Shown: positions 10,864 to 19,145 of the stretch, piece after piece | Layout of the letters: every line of letters starts with the position of its first letter | How positions within the stretch are numbered: position 1 is the stretch's first letter | DNA from: Agmasoma carcini (nom. nud.) | Lineage: Eukaryota; Microsporidia; Thelohaniidae | Length of the DNA: 64,000 nt | Reading direction: 5' to 3' | Assembly: GCA_029232285.1 (NCBI GenBank) | Contig: JAOXFI010000004.1 | Span: 62,001-126,000, forward strand | Notes under the pieces: model-generated | Database searches by the model: none | What the model was told of the DNA's origin: nothing | The model's input: only the letters and a program-made list of their open reading frames with translations | Translations under genes and position numbers: made by a program

Positions 10864-13137
10864 ATGATTTCAATGGAAAAAATAGAGAAGCTGTACAAGC
10901 TCAGTCTACCACATTTGGGAAATGTGCTTATAGCTACTGGCAACAAATTAGTAGTAATAAATAGTGCACTTGGTATGAGTACCTATAAATTCCCACTATT
11001 ATTTGAAAATTCTGACACAAAAAGAGAACACACCCTCATAAAATACGGTATTAAAATGTATTTCCATGATAAGATTGAAGGCTGGGACGAATTACGCAAC
11101 AAAAGGGAAAACAAATCCGTCTTTAAAGGCTTATTCAGTGTTTTCTCACCTACAATTGACCTTAAACAAATGATGACTACTAGAGAGCTGATCGATGTAA
11201 TCAAGGCAGATTGCAAAGTTTTTGACTTTGAAAAGCTAAATGACTTTGTTGAAATCAACAAGGACAAGTTTTTTGAAATATTGAAAATACCGTTGGTCTT
11301 CTATTGTGACAAAACTAACTATCAACTTACAAAAGACTCAAGATTTGTTTTTTATAAAGAACTGAGTGTGAAGGCAGAGTCGTTCAGTCCTGAAGAAAAG
11401 GCTAAGTTCATCAAGAGCCATATAGTAGAGGAGTTTGCATTCTTTAAGGAGTTGTTCAAATATGTTTATCAGATTGATAAGTTTCCTTCTTTTACTTCTC
11501 CAAAGCATTTGCAGCCTTTTAAATTAATTTTATCATCCCAACAAAAACTATTGACCGATTTTCTGAAGCGGTTCTACGCTAATCAAGATAATGATTATGA
11601 AGAGGTAAGCCTTAAATCACTGTTGAAGTTCTCAATAGATAGTTTAAATTTGAGTTATATTGACTATGAAGACTTCATCGTGTTCCTTTCTGATACGGTT
11701 GATTTAAAGGTACATTTTAGGAGCTTCTATGAAAATTATTTGAGTATTTGTAAAGACGCTCATGATAAAATCAAAATGTTTATTATTAACTCAGGCCATT
11801 TGATTGCCACCCATTTTCTATGTTTCACTGGTAGATTGCAAAAATATTACCAAATAGGAAAGAATGATACAACGAGAGAGTTATATACTAAAATATTATG
11901 GCTTAAGAAGCAATTCGACCTAGCACAATCCACAGGGTCATCTTTATATTGCTTACCTCCACAGTTAGTTGAAGTTGTTAAGGGGATGGGATCTATACAT
12001 CACGGATATTGTGAAATAAATGGAGTTAGGAAAACAATTTTCATAACCCCAATCACAATCTTTATCCTAGACGAGAAGACTAAAGATTTTGATATTAAAG
12101 TATCAACAAAAGAGTCTAACCTTCTGGGAGTGGGTAGCACGTTGTTGCTGTATGTCAAAGGCAGCATGGTATCATCAGTTTTTGAGAAAATACCTTGTTG
12201 TGAATATAATATCTTAAAAATACAAATGATGACAGAAGAAGATGTCACTAAGGCCATGAATTCGTTTTATACTTGTAAATATGATGCTTTTAAGTTTAAA
12301 AATATGTTTTTCACTGCTTTCCCTCGTAAAGATGTAAATTTGAGTCTTATTATTGAAAAGGTAGAAAGAGAAGATGAAAAAAGTATGAAAAAAACAGACG
12401 AATTTGGTTTTACTCTTTTAAATTCTTTTGTTGTTGTGAAAAAAACCCAAAATGCTGGTATAATTGAAGTGATTGACTCATTATCTGATATTGTACTCGA
12501 TCCATGCGGATTCAAAGACTTTGAGACTCAAAGTAGACTGTTTGTGGATTTCTTATTGGATAAGTTTGATGTCTGTGAAGGTATTACTGAAATTAATGAT
12601 TCAATTTCTCTGTCTCCATATGAAGTGGAAGAAATATTTTATTTGTTATATAATAAAATAAAGGAAAGAAGAAATTTGATAAATTTAAAAATAGATGATG
12701 AATATTATAATCCATTTGTTATAACAGGATCAACATCAAATGATATTGTTGATTTCTTTGATAAAGATCATAAAAAAATATTTATTGAGAAATTCAGTGA
12801 TGTTTATCTAAAAGATGGGCTGGAACGTAACCTAAGACGAATGACAGACTTAGAAGTGTTTGTTATGTTTATAATGTTCTTACAAAGAGAGCTATATGGA
12901 ATATTTCTACATTCTGAGGTGGAATGTATGAGAAAAAAATTAGGAGCAAATATTACAATTAGCAAGCACATCAGAAAAAGGTTTGATGATATAAGACAAG
13001 ATATTATTTGTTTGTTGGGTTGTGTTGACGTATATAATAGTAAGAAATTCTTAAAATTTGCTTTAAATAGAATATTTGATATTGATTTATCTGAAAATGG
13101 AGTAATTGAAGTTCTTAAGGGTAAGAATAAACATTAA
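10864..13137 (+). CDS. Large uncharacterised protein with RhoGAP-like C-terminus
   Basis: A 757-aa soluble protein that I do not recognise as a whole. Residues about 600-745 follow the RhoGAP fold pattern: a hydrophobic lead, FVITGSTSNDIVDFFD at about 618-633 where GAPs have the GxFRxSG loop, then EVFVMFIMFLQREL where GAPs have the LKxFLREL helix, and ICLLGCVDVYNSKKFL near the end. The catalytic arginine is replaced (ITG), so GAP activity is doubtful. The middle (about 180-380) is helical and could be a divergent DH- or F-BAR-like module. Residues about 390-480 are beta-rich and could be PH-like, but both are guesses. ATG at 10864 follows AAAATTTTATTTTGC; ATG at 10873 is an alternative. Confidence 0.75.
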   Translation: MISMEKIEKLYKLSLPHLGNVLIATGNKLVVINSALGMSTYKFPLLFENSDTKREHTLIKYGIKMYFHDKIEGWDELRNKRENKSVFKGLFSVFSPTIDLKQMMTTRELIDVIKADCKVFDFEKLNDFVEINKDKFFEILKIPLVFYCDKTNYQLTKDSRFVFYKELSVKAESFSPEEKAKFIKSHIVEEFAFFKELFKYVYQIDKFPSFTSPKHLQPFKLILSSQQKLLTDFLKRFYANQDNDYEEVSLKSLLKFSIDSLNLSYIDYEDFIVFLSDTVDLKVHFRSFYENYLSICKDAHDKIKMFIINSGHLIATHFLCFTGRLQKYYQIGKNDTTRELYTKILWLKKQFDLAQSTGSSLYCLPPQLVEVVKGMGSIHHGYCEINGVRKTIFITPITIFILDEKTKDFDIKVSTKESNLLGVGSTLLLYVKGSMVSSVFEKIPCCEYNILKIQMMTEEDVTKAMNSFYTCKYDAFKFKNMFFTAFPRKDVNLSLIIEKVEREDEKSMKKTDEFGFTLLNSFVVVKKTQNAGIIEVIDSLSDIVLDPCGFKDFETQSRLFVDFLLDKFDVCEGITEINDSISLSPYEVEEIFYLLYNKIKERRNLINLKIDDEYYNPFVITGSTSNDIVDFFDKDHKKIFIEKFSDVYLKDGLERNLRRMTDLEVFVMFIMFLQRELYGIFLHSEVECMRKKLGANITISKHIRKRFDDIRQDIICLLGCVDVYNSKKFLKFALNRIFDIDLSENGVIEVLKGKNKH

Positions 13138-13552
13138 TTTTAGTTAGTTACTGTCTTTGTTGTTATATATTTGATGTTTTTTGCAATCCTGTAAGATCAA
13201 GAACATTTTAATTTTCTTATCATAATAATTTTATTTAATAAGACAGATTAGACATTAAATGCTATAGACGGTGTATTAATATATTTTTAGGCTATAAAAT
13301 TTATTTATACATAAATGAAATATAAAAAATGTTATATTTTACTATTAATTATATATTTGCTTAGGTTTAGTTAAAATTTAATAATTCTGATATGTGATAC
13401 CATATAGAAATATGTTATATAAAATTTTAATAAAATAATTATAGGCCATAATGGGAATCGAACTCGTGATTGTTACGTTTAAGGCATTTAGAAATGAAAT
13501 TATAACATAAAGAATTAATAAAATGTATGAAAATCATAAATGCTATAAATTC
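13138..13552. other. Convergent spacer, nothing firmly recognised
   Basis: A 415-bp AT-rich spacer between two convergent genes. The only unusual part is 13444-13480, whose reverse complement contains GAGTTCGATTCCCAT, resembling a tRNA T-arm. No partner acceptor strand or anticodon arm could be built. Confidence 0.4.
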
Positions 13553-14131
13553 CTATTCAAGATCTTCAGCATCAATTGTCATACCACACTCGCATGTTCC
13601 TTTGTTGTCAGTAAACTTAAAATCGTGTCTGTGTCTTTCCTTAAATTCTATGTGCAATGTTCTTTTCTTTAACATTTTCACATTCTTTTTGATTTTCTTT
13701 ATTTTACGATTCTTTCTCGCCTTAACTCGACCCTCTATAATCTTATCAATCTCTTCCAGCGATCCATATTTATATTCTGCTAGTTCTATAATCTGATCTT
13801 CCATATATAACATCATCTCATGCCAGTTATCACCATGAGGATTCTTCCTAGAAATACAGTTCATTGTCTTTAAATCGTTACTGTCCAACAAATACTTTTC
13901 AGTACATGTCGTCTTAGTAATAAGCTTCACCTCTTCATATGAACACTTCTTGCACACATTTATTTTAAAATTTTGCTTGAATTCATCATTTAAAGGAATT
14001 TTACCACAATATAAACATGAATTCTCATATACTGGCAATGTTACCCCTTCATCTGCTATAATAAGTTTCTTAGGGGTGCTGATATCCTCATTGCTTTGTA
14101 TAAAACCACCATCTTCATCATGTTCAACCAT
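13553..14131 (-). CDS. RAD14: XPA/RAD14 nucleotide-excision-repair damage-verification protein
   Basis: A 192-aa protein with the XPA zinc finger (Cys39, Cys42, Cys60, Cys63: CLYC...CKKC). The diagnostic DNA-binding block KYLLDSNDLKTM and RKNPHGDNWHEMMLYME (about 79-112) follows. Then come an acidic/helical piece, YGSLEEIDKI, and a basic tail. XPA binds kinked damaged DNA and organises the excision complex with RPA and TFIIH. It is shorter than human XPA (273 aa) and keeps an additional late CECG pair near residue 180. It is divergent from UFD1, with 138 bp between the two start codons. Confidence 0.9.
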   Translation of the reverse strand: MVEHDEDGGFIQSNEDISTPKKLIIADEGVTLPVYENSCLYCGKIPLNDEFKQNFKINVCKKCSYEEVKLITKTTCTEKYLLDSNDLKTMNCISRKNPHGDNWHEMMLYMEDQIIELAEYKYGSLEEIDKIIEGRVKARKNRKIKKIKKNVKMLKKRTLHIEFKERHRHDFKFTDNKGTCECGMTIDAEDLE

Positions 14132-14269
14132 TATGGATATTTTTTAAAGAAGTATATAAGCATTCTGAAACAAATCACCCACTATTGGTGTACTTATGAC
14201 TTACAGTCATTTATTAATAATATCTACATATTTACCAAAAATTTATAGAAACAAATAAAATTTTGTCCA

Positions 14270-14965
14270 ATGTTTGAAAGTTTCTTTAGGTCCTTCTCCA
14301 CAAAAATAAAATGGTCTTTAAGGCCTAAGAAATATCCAAGCAACTCAAATCTTCACTTTTCTAGTAAAGTTTTGCTTCCCTATTCAATTTTTCAAGAATT
14401 AATTCTTGAAAATGTACAACTTCCTTATTTATTTGAAATTTCACATGCTAACTGTGCTTTCAAAACCAAATGTTCAGTTAATGATTTTACAGCTAATGAG
14501 GGTGAAATTGTTGTACCATCATGGATATACGAGCAAATTTCATTAGACAATAGCTGTGAAGCTATAATTGAACCTATCAAGTTGGAAAAGGGCGAAGGTT
14601 TACGATTACAACCACATTCTATCGATTTTTTAGAGCTTGAGAACCCAAAGGAAGAATTTGAGAAATGTTTAAGGGAATATGCTGTCTTGACTTTATATGA
14701 TGAAATTATACTTAACTTTGATGATATAGGGATATGTAGGTTTACTGTTACAGATATAAAACCAGATGATATGATATCTATTTATCTTGTAGACTCGGAT
14801 ATAGCGGTGGAGTTTGATCAACCTGTTGGATATGAAGAAAAGCTAGAAGCCGAGAAGAGTATTCTACCTAAAATTAAAATAAATCATAATGACAAGCCAT
14901 TAAAAACCATGGAAGCCGATGGTTTTGGTGTTTTTCTAGACTGGAATACTCTTGATAATCAATAA
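14270..14965 (+). CDS. UFD1: UFD1, substrate-recruiting cofactor of CDC48/p97
   Basis: A 231-aa protein matching the UT3 (double-psi barrel) N-terminal domain of UFD1, which with NPL4 brings ubiquitinated substrates to Cdc48 in ER-associated degradation. Signals are KVLLPYSIFQELI (about 33-45), PYLFEIS, GEIVVPSWIYEQIS (about 80-93), and IKLEKGEGLRLQPHS followed by FLELENPKEEFEKCLREYAVLT (about 103-147). The family is about 310-360 aa, so most of the C-terminal Npl4/Cdc48-binding tail is missing or minimal. ATG at 14270 follows AAAATTTTGTCCA. The CEF1 gene begins 22 bp after the stop on the same strand. Confidence 0.9.
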   Translation: MFESFFRSFSTKIKWSLRPKKYPSNSNLHFSSKVLLPYSIFQELILENVQLPYLFEISHANCAFKTKCSVNDFTANEGEIVVPSWIYEQISLDNSCEAIIEPIKLEKGEGLRLQPHSIDFLELENPKEEFEKCLREYAVLTLYDEIILNFDDIGICRFTVTDIKPDDMISIYLVDSDIAVEFDQPVGYEEKLEAEKSILPKIKINHNDKPLKTMEADGFGVFLDWNTLDNQ

Positions 14966-14987
14966 ATGTTTGTTTATATTTTTAACC

Positions 14988-15434
14988 ATGATGAAAGCAG
15001 ATAAAAATAAAAGGGCGTGGTCAAATGTTGAAGATTCTATTTTATTGCGTGGTGTTGAGAAATATGGTTTGTTTAATTGGTCTAAGGTTTCGTCCTTGTT
15101 GGACAGATCACCATCTCAGTGTAAGTTTAGATTTGATAACAAGTTTGTACCATGGAGTGATGAAGATACAAAGAAGCTGATAGGGCTAGTAAAGATTTTT
15201 AAATCTCAGTATAATTTGATATCAGAGCAGCTTGAAAAGCCTGTCTATCAATGCATATTTAAGTATAATCAATTATTTGGAGCTTCAATGAATGTAGATC
15301 CAAATTTAAATCAACGTGAAAAGGATGTTTTTGATGATTTTTTATATGAGAAAGCTATGGCGCAGATAAAAAACAGAAATTTTTCAAAAAAAATTATTAA
15401 ACTAAAAACGAAAAAAACATTCCGACGTACATAA
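14988..15434 (+). CDS. CEF1: CDC5/CEF1-type spliceosomal Myb protein, reduced
   Basis: A 148-aa protein with two Myb repeats in the Cdc5/Cef1 style. Repeat 1 is WSNVEDSILLRGVEKYG followed by NWSKVSSLLDRSPSQCKFR. Repeat 2 is PWSDEDTKKLIGLVK, then ISEQLEKPVYQC. The QCKxR and late QC cysteines are typical of Cdc5. Cdc5/Cef1 is a core subunit of the Prp19 (NTC) complex and is needed for pre-mRNA splicing. The rest of the 590-800 aa family protein is absent except for a short basic tail. An open frame extends upstream to 14952 within the end of UFD1. ATG at 14988 is chosen because it avoids that overlap and is preceded by TATTTTTAACC; ATG at 14991 is equally possible. Confidence 0.8.
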   Translation: MMKADKNKRAWSNVEDSILLRGVEKYGLFNWSKVSSLLDRSPSQCKFRFDNKFVPWSDEDTKKLIGLVKIFKSQYNLISEQLEKPVYQCIFKYNQLFGASMNVDPNLNQREKDVFDDFLYEKAMAQIKNRNFSKKIIKLKTKKTFRRT

Positions 15435-16149
15435 TTCAAGAATCAAATGTTATAATTAAGTTGATCGCATATTTTAACAGCTTTATAGTTAATTGATCAA
15501 TCTAAATTTTTTTATATAGGAAAAGCTTATGATTCTAAGGATAATCGAAGATGGTAATTATGGTCTTAAAAAATTGATAATAATTCTTGTTTTGAAAAGA
15601 ACCATAATTGTTATTTATAAGCTAATAAATATACTATTAAAATATTATTGGTTTTATATCAACTAAATACAAAATAGATATCATATATATTATATAATAT
15701 ATATTATAAGAATATTATGATTTTGGTTAAATAAGAATTTCATTAGCTTTGACCATAAACTTAAAATTAATGTGATAGCAAAAATGTATCGAAGATTTGG
15801 TTTTAATAAACCATTTATTTATAACTTGATAAAAATATTAATAATCTAAATATATGTAGGTTTATGGTAGAGGATGTGTGACAGAAAAAAAACTTAGCAA
15901 GTATTATTGAAATTTTTACACATTACAATAAATTTAATTTTATATTAAAAAATTGGAATGGTGAGGCCTTGGAATCTAACCAGTATAAATAGACTAATAA
16001 GAAGATGAAATAAAATTTGTATTGCGTCTTGATCGTTTGTTATTTCAAATACACAAAATAAAGATTTTCGAATTATCCAACTCTTTCTCCATATTGTCAC
16101 TTTGAACCTTAGAGTATGTCGATATGTATCACCATGATTAATATGTGAT
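15435..16149. other. AT-rich intergenic region, no gene seen
   Basis: Sequence after CEF1 with no supported gene. A minus-strand open stretch at 15945-16202 overlaps the border of the Merlin-type repeat and has no recognisable domain of its own. Confidence 0.4.
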
Positions 16150-17040
16150 TTTTTAAGTGAAAATCTATCAATATAATAAAAATTATTGTATTGAAATCTC
16201 ATGACACTGTTTAAATCATATATATTTCTATATATTGTTCTAAATTATTAAACATCACATCTCTATTGGTTCTTGTGCCTGTTTTAAACCACCCAAACAC
16301 TTACGAATGTATTTGTATGCTTCTTTATTTAATTTTTAAAATTTCTTGAATGGGTTACTATTAAGTGTCTAAAGTTTGAGTTAGAATACTGAAGGATAAG
16401 GGTTTTTGCTATTTGATTTCAAAAATACCATCCTTTACATTATTTTTAATGAAATTCTCAAAACAACCTATTTTCATATCCTCGAGAACTTACAGCCTAA
16501 TTTCTCTTATATCCTCGCAAATTGCCACTTTCTTATTTCTGTGGATATTGTAATTGGATTAAAATATGATTTTTCCTACAACAAGTATTTTCATCAATTT
16601 AACGCTTCTACTGATTTTCACCCAATTTTGGTTTTACCACCAAATAAAGATTTTTTTAAATTTCCTATCTCGTTTTCACATATCTTAAGTTGTAATATTT
16701 CAGCCTAATAGTTATTCTATGATCATAAAATAAGCAGCTAGTGTAATTTTCATGATATTGGATAGTCTTATATCAAAGTATTCATTAATGGCAACTGTCT
16801 TAAGACATCTCCTATACATAAATAAAAGCATTTAATGTATTTTGCTTGATAACTACAAAACATCGAGTCTCAACGCAATTATATGACGTTATGTGGATAA
16901 TTTTTAAAATAAAAAAAGTCTTCTCAAAATCATTTATTTCGTTTAAAATGAATACAAATATTCTTTTAGTTCCACGGGCAAAGTTTTGGAGTTTCATGAG
17001 ATAGATCCTAATTTTTAATAAAATATTTTTAAAACAAAAG
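16150..17040 (-). mobile_element. Decayed Merlin-type dispersed repeat, copy A
   Basis: This stretch is collinear with 31205-31990, sharing blocks such as GGCAACTGTCTTAAGACAT near 16790, CTCAAAATCATT near 16923 and ATATCCTCGCAAATTGCCAC near 16510. On the minus strand both copies encode a short V(K/Q)IDxxxCxR string (near 16600 here). This fits the first catalytic region of Merlin/IS1595 transposases (VxIDE). Stops and frameshifts are everywhere. The boundaries are set by where the similarity between the two copies fades. Confidence 0.6.
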
Positions 17041-17223
17041 ATGCTTAAGAATGAAATATATTGTAATTAATTAATATAATATCAATATAAATTGATTAAG
17101 ATATATTTAATTAGATAAATTCTTTATCATTAAACATTCAAGTGTTAGCAAAGCCAAGTATGGTATCAAGTTTTATATTATTTCACGTATATTTACGTTT
17201 TTTATTTAATAAGATTCAAGGTA

Positions 17224-17400
17224 ACACTAGATGTAAAAATAGACACTTCAAATGATCGTTTCTTGGTGAAATATTATAACATCTTGATAATATTGTTATA
17301 ACTATTAGGTTAGATTGTGTTTTTAATTTTTTTAATCATATTTATTGTTATATATGTTTAACGATTTTTATAAATTTGGTAAAAACCCTGTGAAACGACC
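17224..17400 (+). repeat. Left terminal inverted repeat of the 17224 Tc1 element
   Basis: Imperfect inverted match to 18360-18537. The two arms share the order CAC...ATCG, TTTGGTGAAATATTA/TTGGTGAAATATTA, TATTAGGTTAGAT and GTTTTTAATTTTTT. Confidence 0.75.
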
Positions 17401-17445
17401 ATTTTTCTCCATCATTTAAAAATTATTTTATAAATTATTGCACTT

Positions 17446-18348
17446 ATGAGTATTCATTGGGCTTTAGATATTAAAAATTTTATTTTGAGACTTAAAGAAG
17501 ATAGAATGTCAATAAGAGATATTCTACAAAAACATCGAATTTTTATTAATTTAGAAAGACGAAGTAATTTTGGGAGGCATAAGACTTTTAAGGTGTTTGA
17601 TTTAAATGAATATCACGAAAATCTATTTTCAAGTCAACAGAGTTATCAAAATAACCTGTCATTAAATTTAACACCAAAAATATAAAAAACGTATTGTATA
17701 ATATAAATATTCATACAAGAGTCGTAGTTAATAAAAAATGACTAAGCTACACAAAAGAATATTTAAAATACAAAAGATGATTGGGACAAGATAATATAGA
17801 GCTAAGAGTGTAGTTTGAGCTAAATTAATGTGATAGAAAGGAATTGGTATAGAGAAGTTCGGGAGATAGGCACAGAGAAGAGTGTATCAATAAAACCGCA
17901 AAATACAGAGGATGTAATTTAATGTATCGGGTTGTATGTCAGGTAAAGGATTAGGAAACTTAGTACTAGTAAATGAAAAGCTAAATTCGTGTGGCTATAT
18001 TGATTTTTTATCACAAAATTTACACCCTTCAGCATAAATGATGTCATTAGATCAGTTTAACTTTGAACAACACAATACATCTTGTCACGCTTCTAGTTTG
18101 AAAAGTCATATTTTAATGAAAATGATATTAATGTCATGTATTGACCAGCTTAGTCACTTGATTTAAACCCAATGGAATCTATTTTGATTATATGAAAATA
18201 ATTTTATTAAAAGATGTATAAATCATCAAATGATCTTTATAATGAAATGTTAGAATTATGACATAATATACAAGACAACTTTGTTAAAAATTGATTTATA
18301 TTATGAGAAATCAGTTTTTAAAACCAATGGTGGTCAAATAAATTATTA
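17446..18348 (+). pseudogene. Tc1/mariner transposase pseudogene
   Basis: An open N-terminal piece (17446-17685, 79 codons) contains KNFILRLKEDRMSIRDIL, a helix-turn-helix-like start. Downstream, frames carry GKGLGNLVLVNEKLNSCGYI near 17945, DQFNFEQHNTSCHASSLK near 18050 (the family FQQDNAPCHxS region with the second Asp changed to His in EQHNT), and a decayed DLNPxE region near 18160 interrupted by a stop. Stops and frameshifts prevent any product. Confidence 0.7.
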
Positions 18349-18359
18349 ATCGAGTTATT

Positions 18360-18537
18360 TACTGGATTTCCGCCAAATTTACAAAATTCGTATAAACATA
18401 TAACAATATACATGATGCAAAAAATTAAAAACGCGATCTAACCTAATAATTATAACAATGTTTATATTCATAAAGATGTTCTAATATTTCACCAAAATTC
18501 GATTATTTTAGAGGTGTCCTGGTTTTTTCTTCCAGTG
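18360..18537 (-). repeat. Right terminal inverted repeat of the 17224 Tc1 element
   Basis: Inverted copy of 17224-17400. It ends at TCCAGTG immediately before TA at 18538-18539. Confidence 0.75.
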
Positions 18538-19145
18538 TACTAGAAAATTTCAGATAAAAAAAACACCAGAAAGAAAATTAAACAGATGAATGTATAATTT
18601 TTTTTATTATTTCACTGTATCTTTATCATATTTCAGAATAGAAAACCTTTTAAATGAATATAAAATAGACTAATTGAATTCAGTATTGTACTTAAGAGAT
18701 GATAACAAATACTATTCTGGATTGTGTAATTATTTTGATATTTATCTATGTCGGGACCCAAAAATAACTGGGTATTTGTGAAGTGTTGAACCAAAAGGGA
18801 TTTATTTATGTGTTGTCAGGGATACCAGGCTCGTGTCTTCCTAATGGTGTTTATCATCTGCGGTCTGTCGTCTTACACCATTTCTTCTGTAGGGGTATCG
18901 TCCTTAAATAGTTTTTACGCTGTTTTAGAGATAAGGATTAATTAAAGTGATGATCAGCCATAATTCAATATATCTCATTTTGGTTCACAACAATCTAATT
19001 AATCAAAAAATAATATTAGAGTAACATATTATGAACCATTCACGAAATAAACAAAATATAAAATGATTGATACGCTTATGAGGTCGTTTTTATCTTTTAT
19101 GAAAATTTTTATTTAACTATTTATGAATTCTTGAAAAATTTTCCA
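18538..19145. other. Intergenic region with a GC-richer island
   Basis: Upstream region of the polymerase gene. From about 18750 to 18905 the composition is visibly less AT-rich than its surroundings. The island starts TGTCGGGACCC and includes GGGATACCAGGCTCGTGTC and GGTCTGTCGTC. A TGT...CA-bounded LTR fragment is possible but no second copy is present to test this. The rest is AT-rich, with a GAAAATTTTTATT block just before the gene. Confidence 0.4.

Larger units (their letters stand above)
17224..18537 (+). mobile_element. Tc1/mariner-like element with both terminal inverted repeats
   Basis: The left end (from CACTAGATGTAAAAATAGAC) and the right end (ending GGTTTTTTCTTCCAGTG) are inverted repeats about 175 bp long. 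Shared blocks read inward include TTGGTGAAATATTA, TTGTTATAA(C/T)TATTAGGTTAGA and AAATTTGG. A TA dinucleotide abuts the right end and lies one base from the left end, as expected for a Tc1 insertion. Inside is a broken Tc1 transposase on the plus strand. The element is about 1.3 kb, the usual size for the family. Confidence 0.75.

Noticed and set aside
13441..13500. tRNA-like stretch on the minus strand (GAGTTCGATTCCCAT)
   Set aside because: The T-loop wording is suggestive, but the T-stem has mismatches and no acceptor partner, D-arm or anticodon arm could be folded. At most a tRNA pseudogene.
15960..16010. GGTTAGATTCCAAGGCCTCACC on the minus strand, resembling a tRNA 3' end
   Set aside because: No matching 5' acceptor or anticodon arm upstream; it lies beside the Merlin-type repeat border.
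15945..16202. 85-codon minus-strand open frame
   Set aside because: No domain, no start-proximal element, and its start lies in the end of the dispersed repeat; treated as chance.
16406..16708. 100-codon plus-strand open frame
   Set aside because: It is antisense to the Merlin-type repeat and has no known motif.
19131..19145. TTG-initiated extension of the polymerase frame
   Set aside because: Eukaryotic start at ATG 19146 is preferred; the same reasoning removed TTG/GTG extensions for GWT1, APC1, the Qc-SNARE, EXO1, importin, formin, DUS1 and DHHC.
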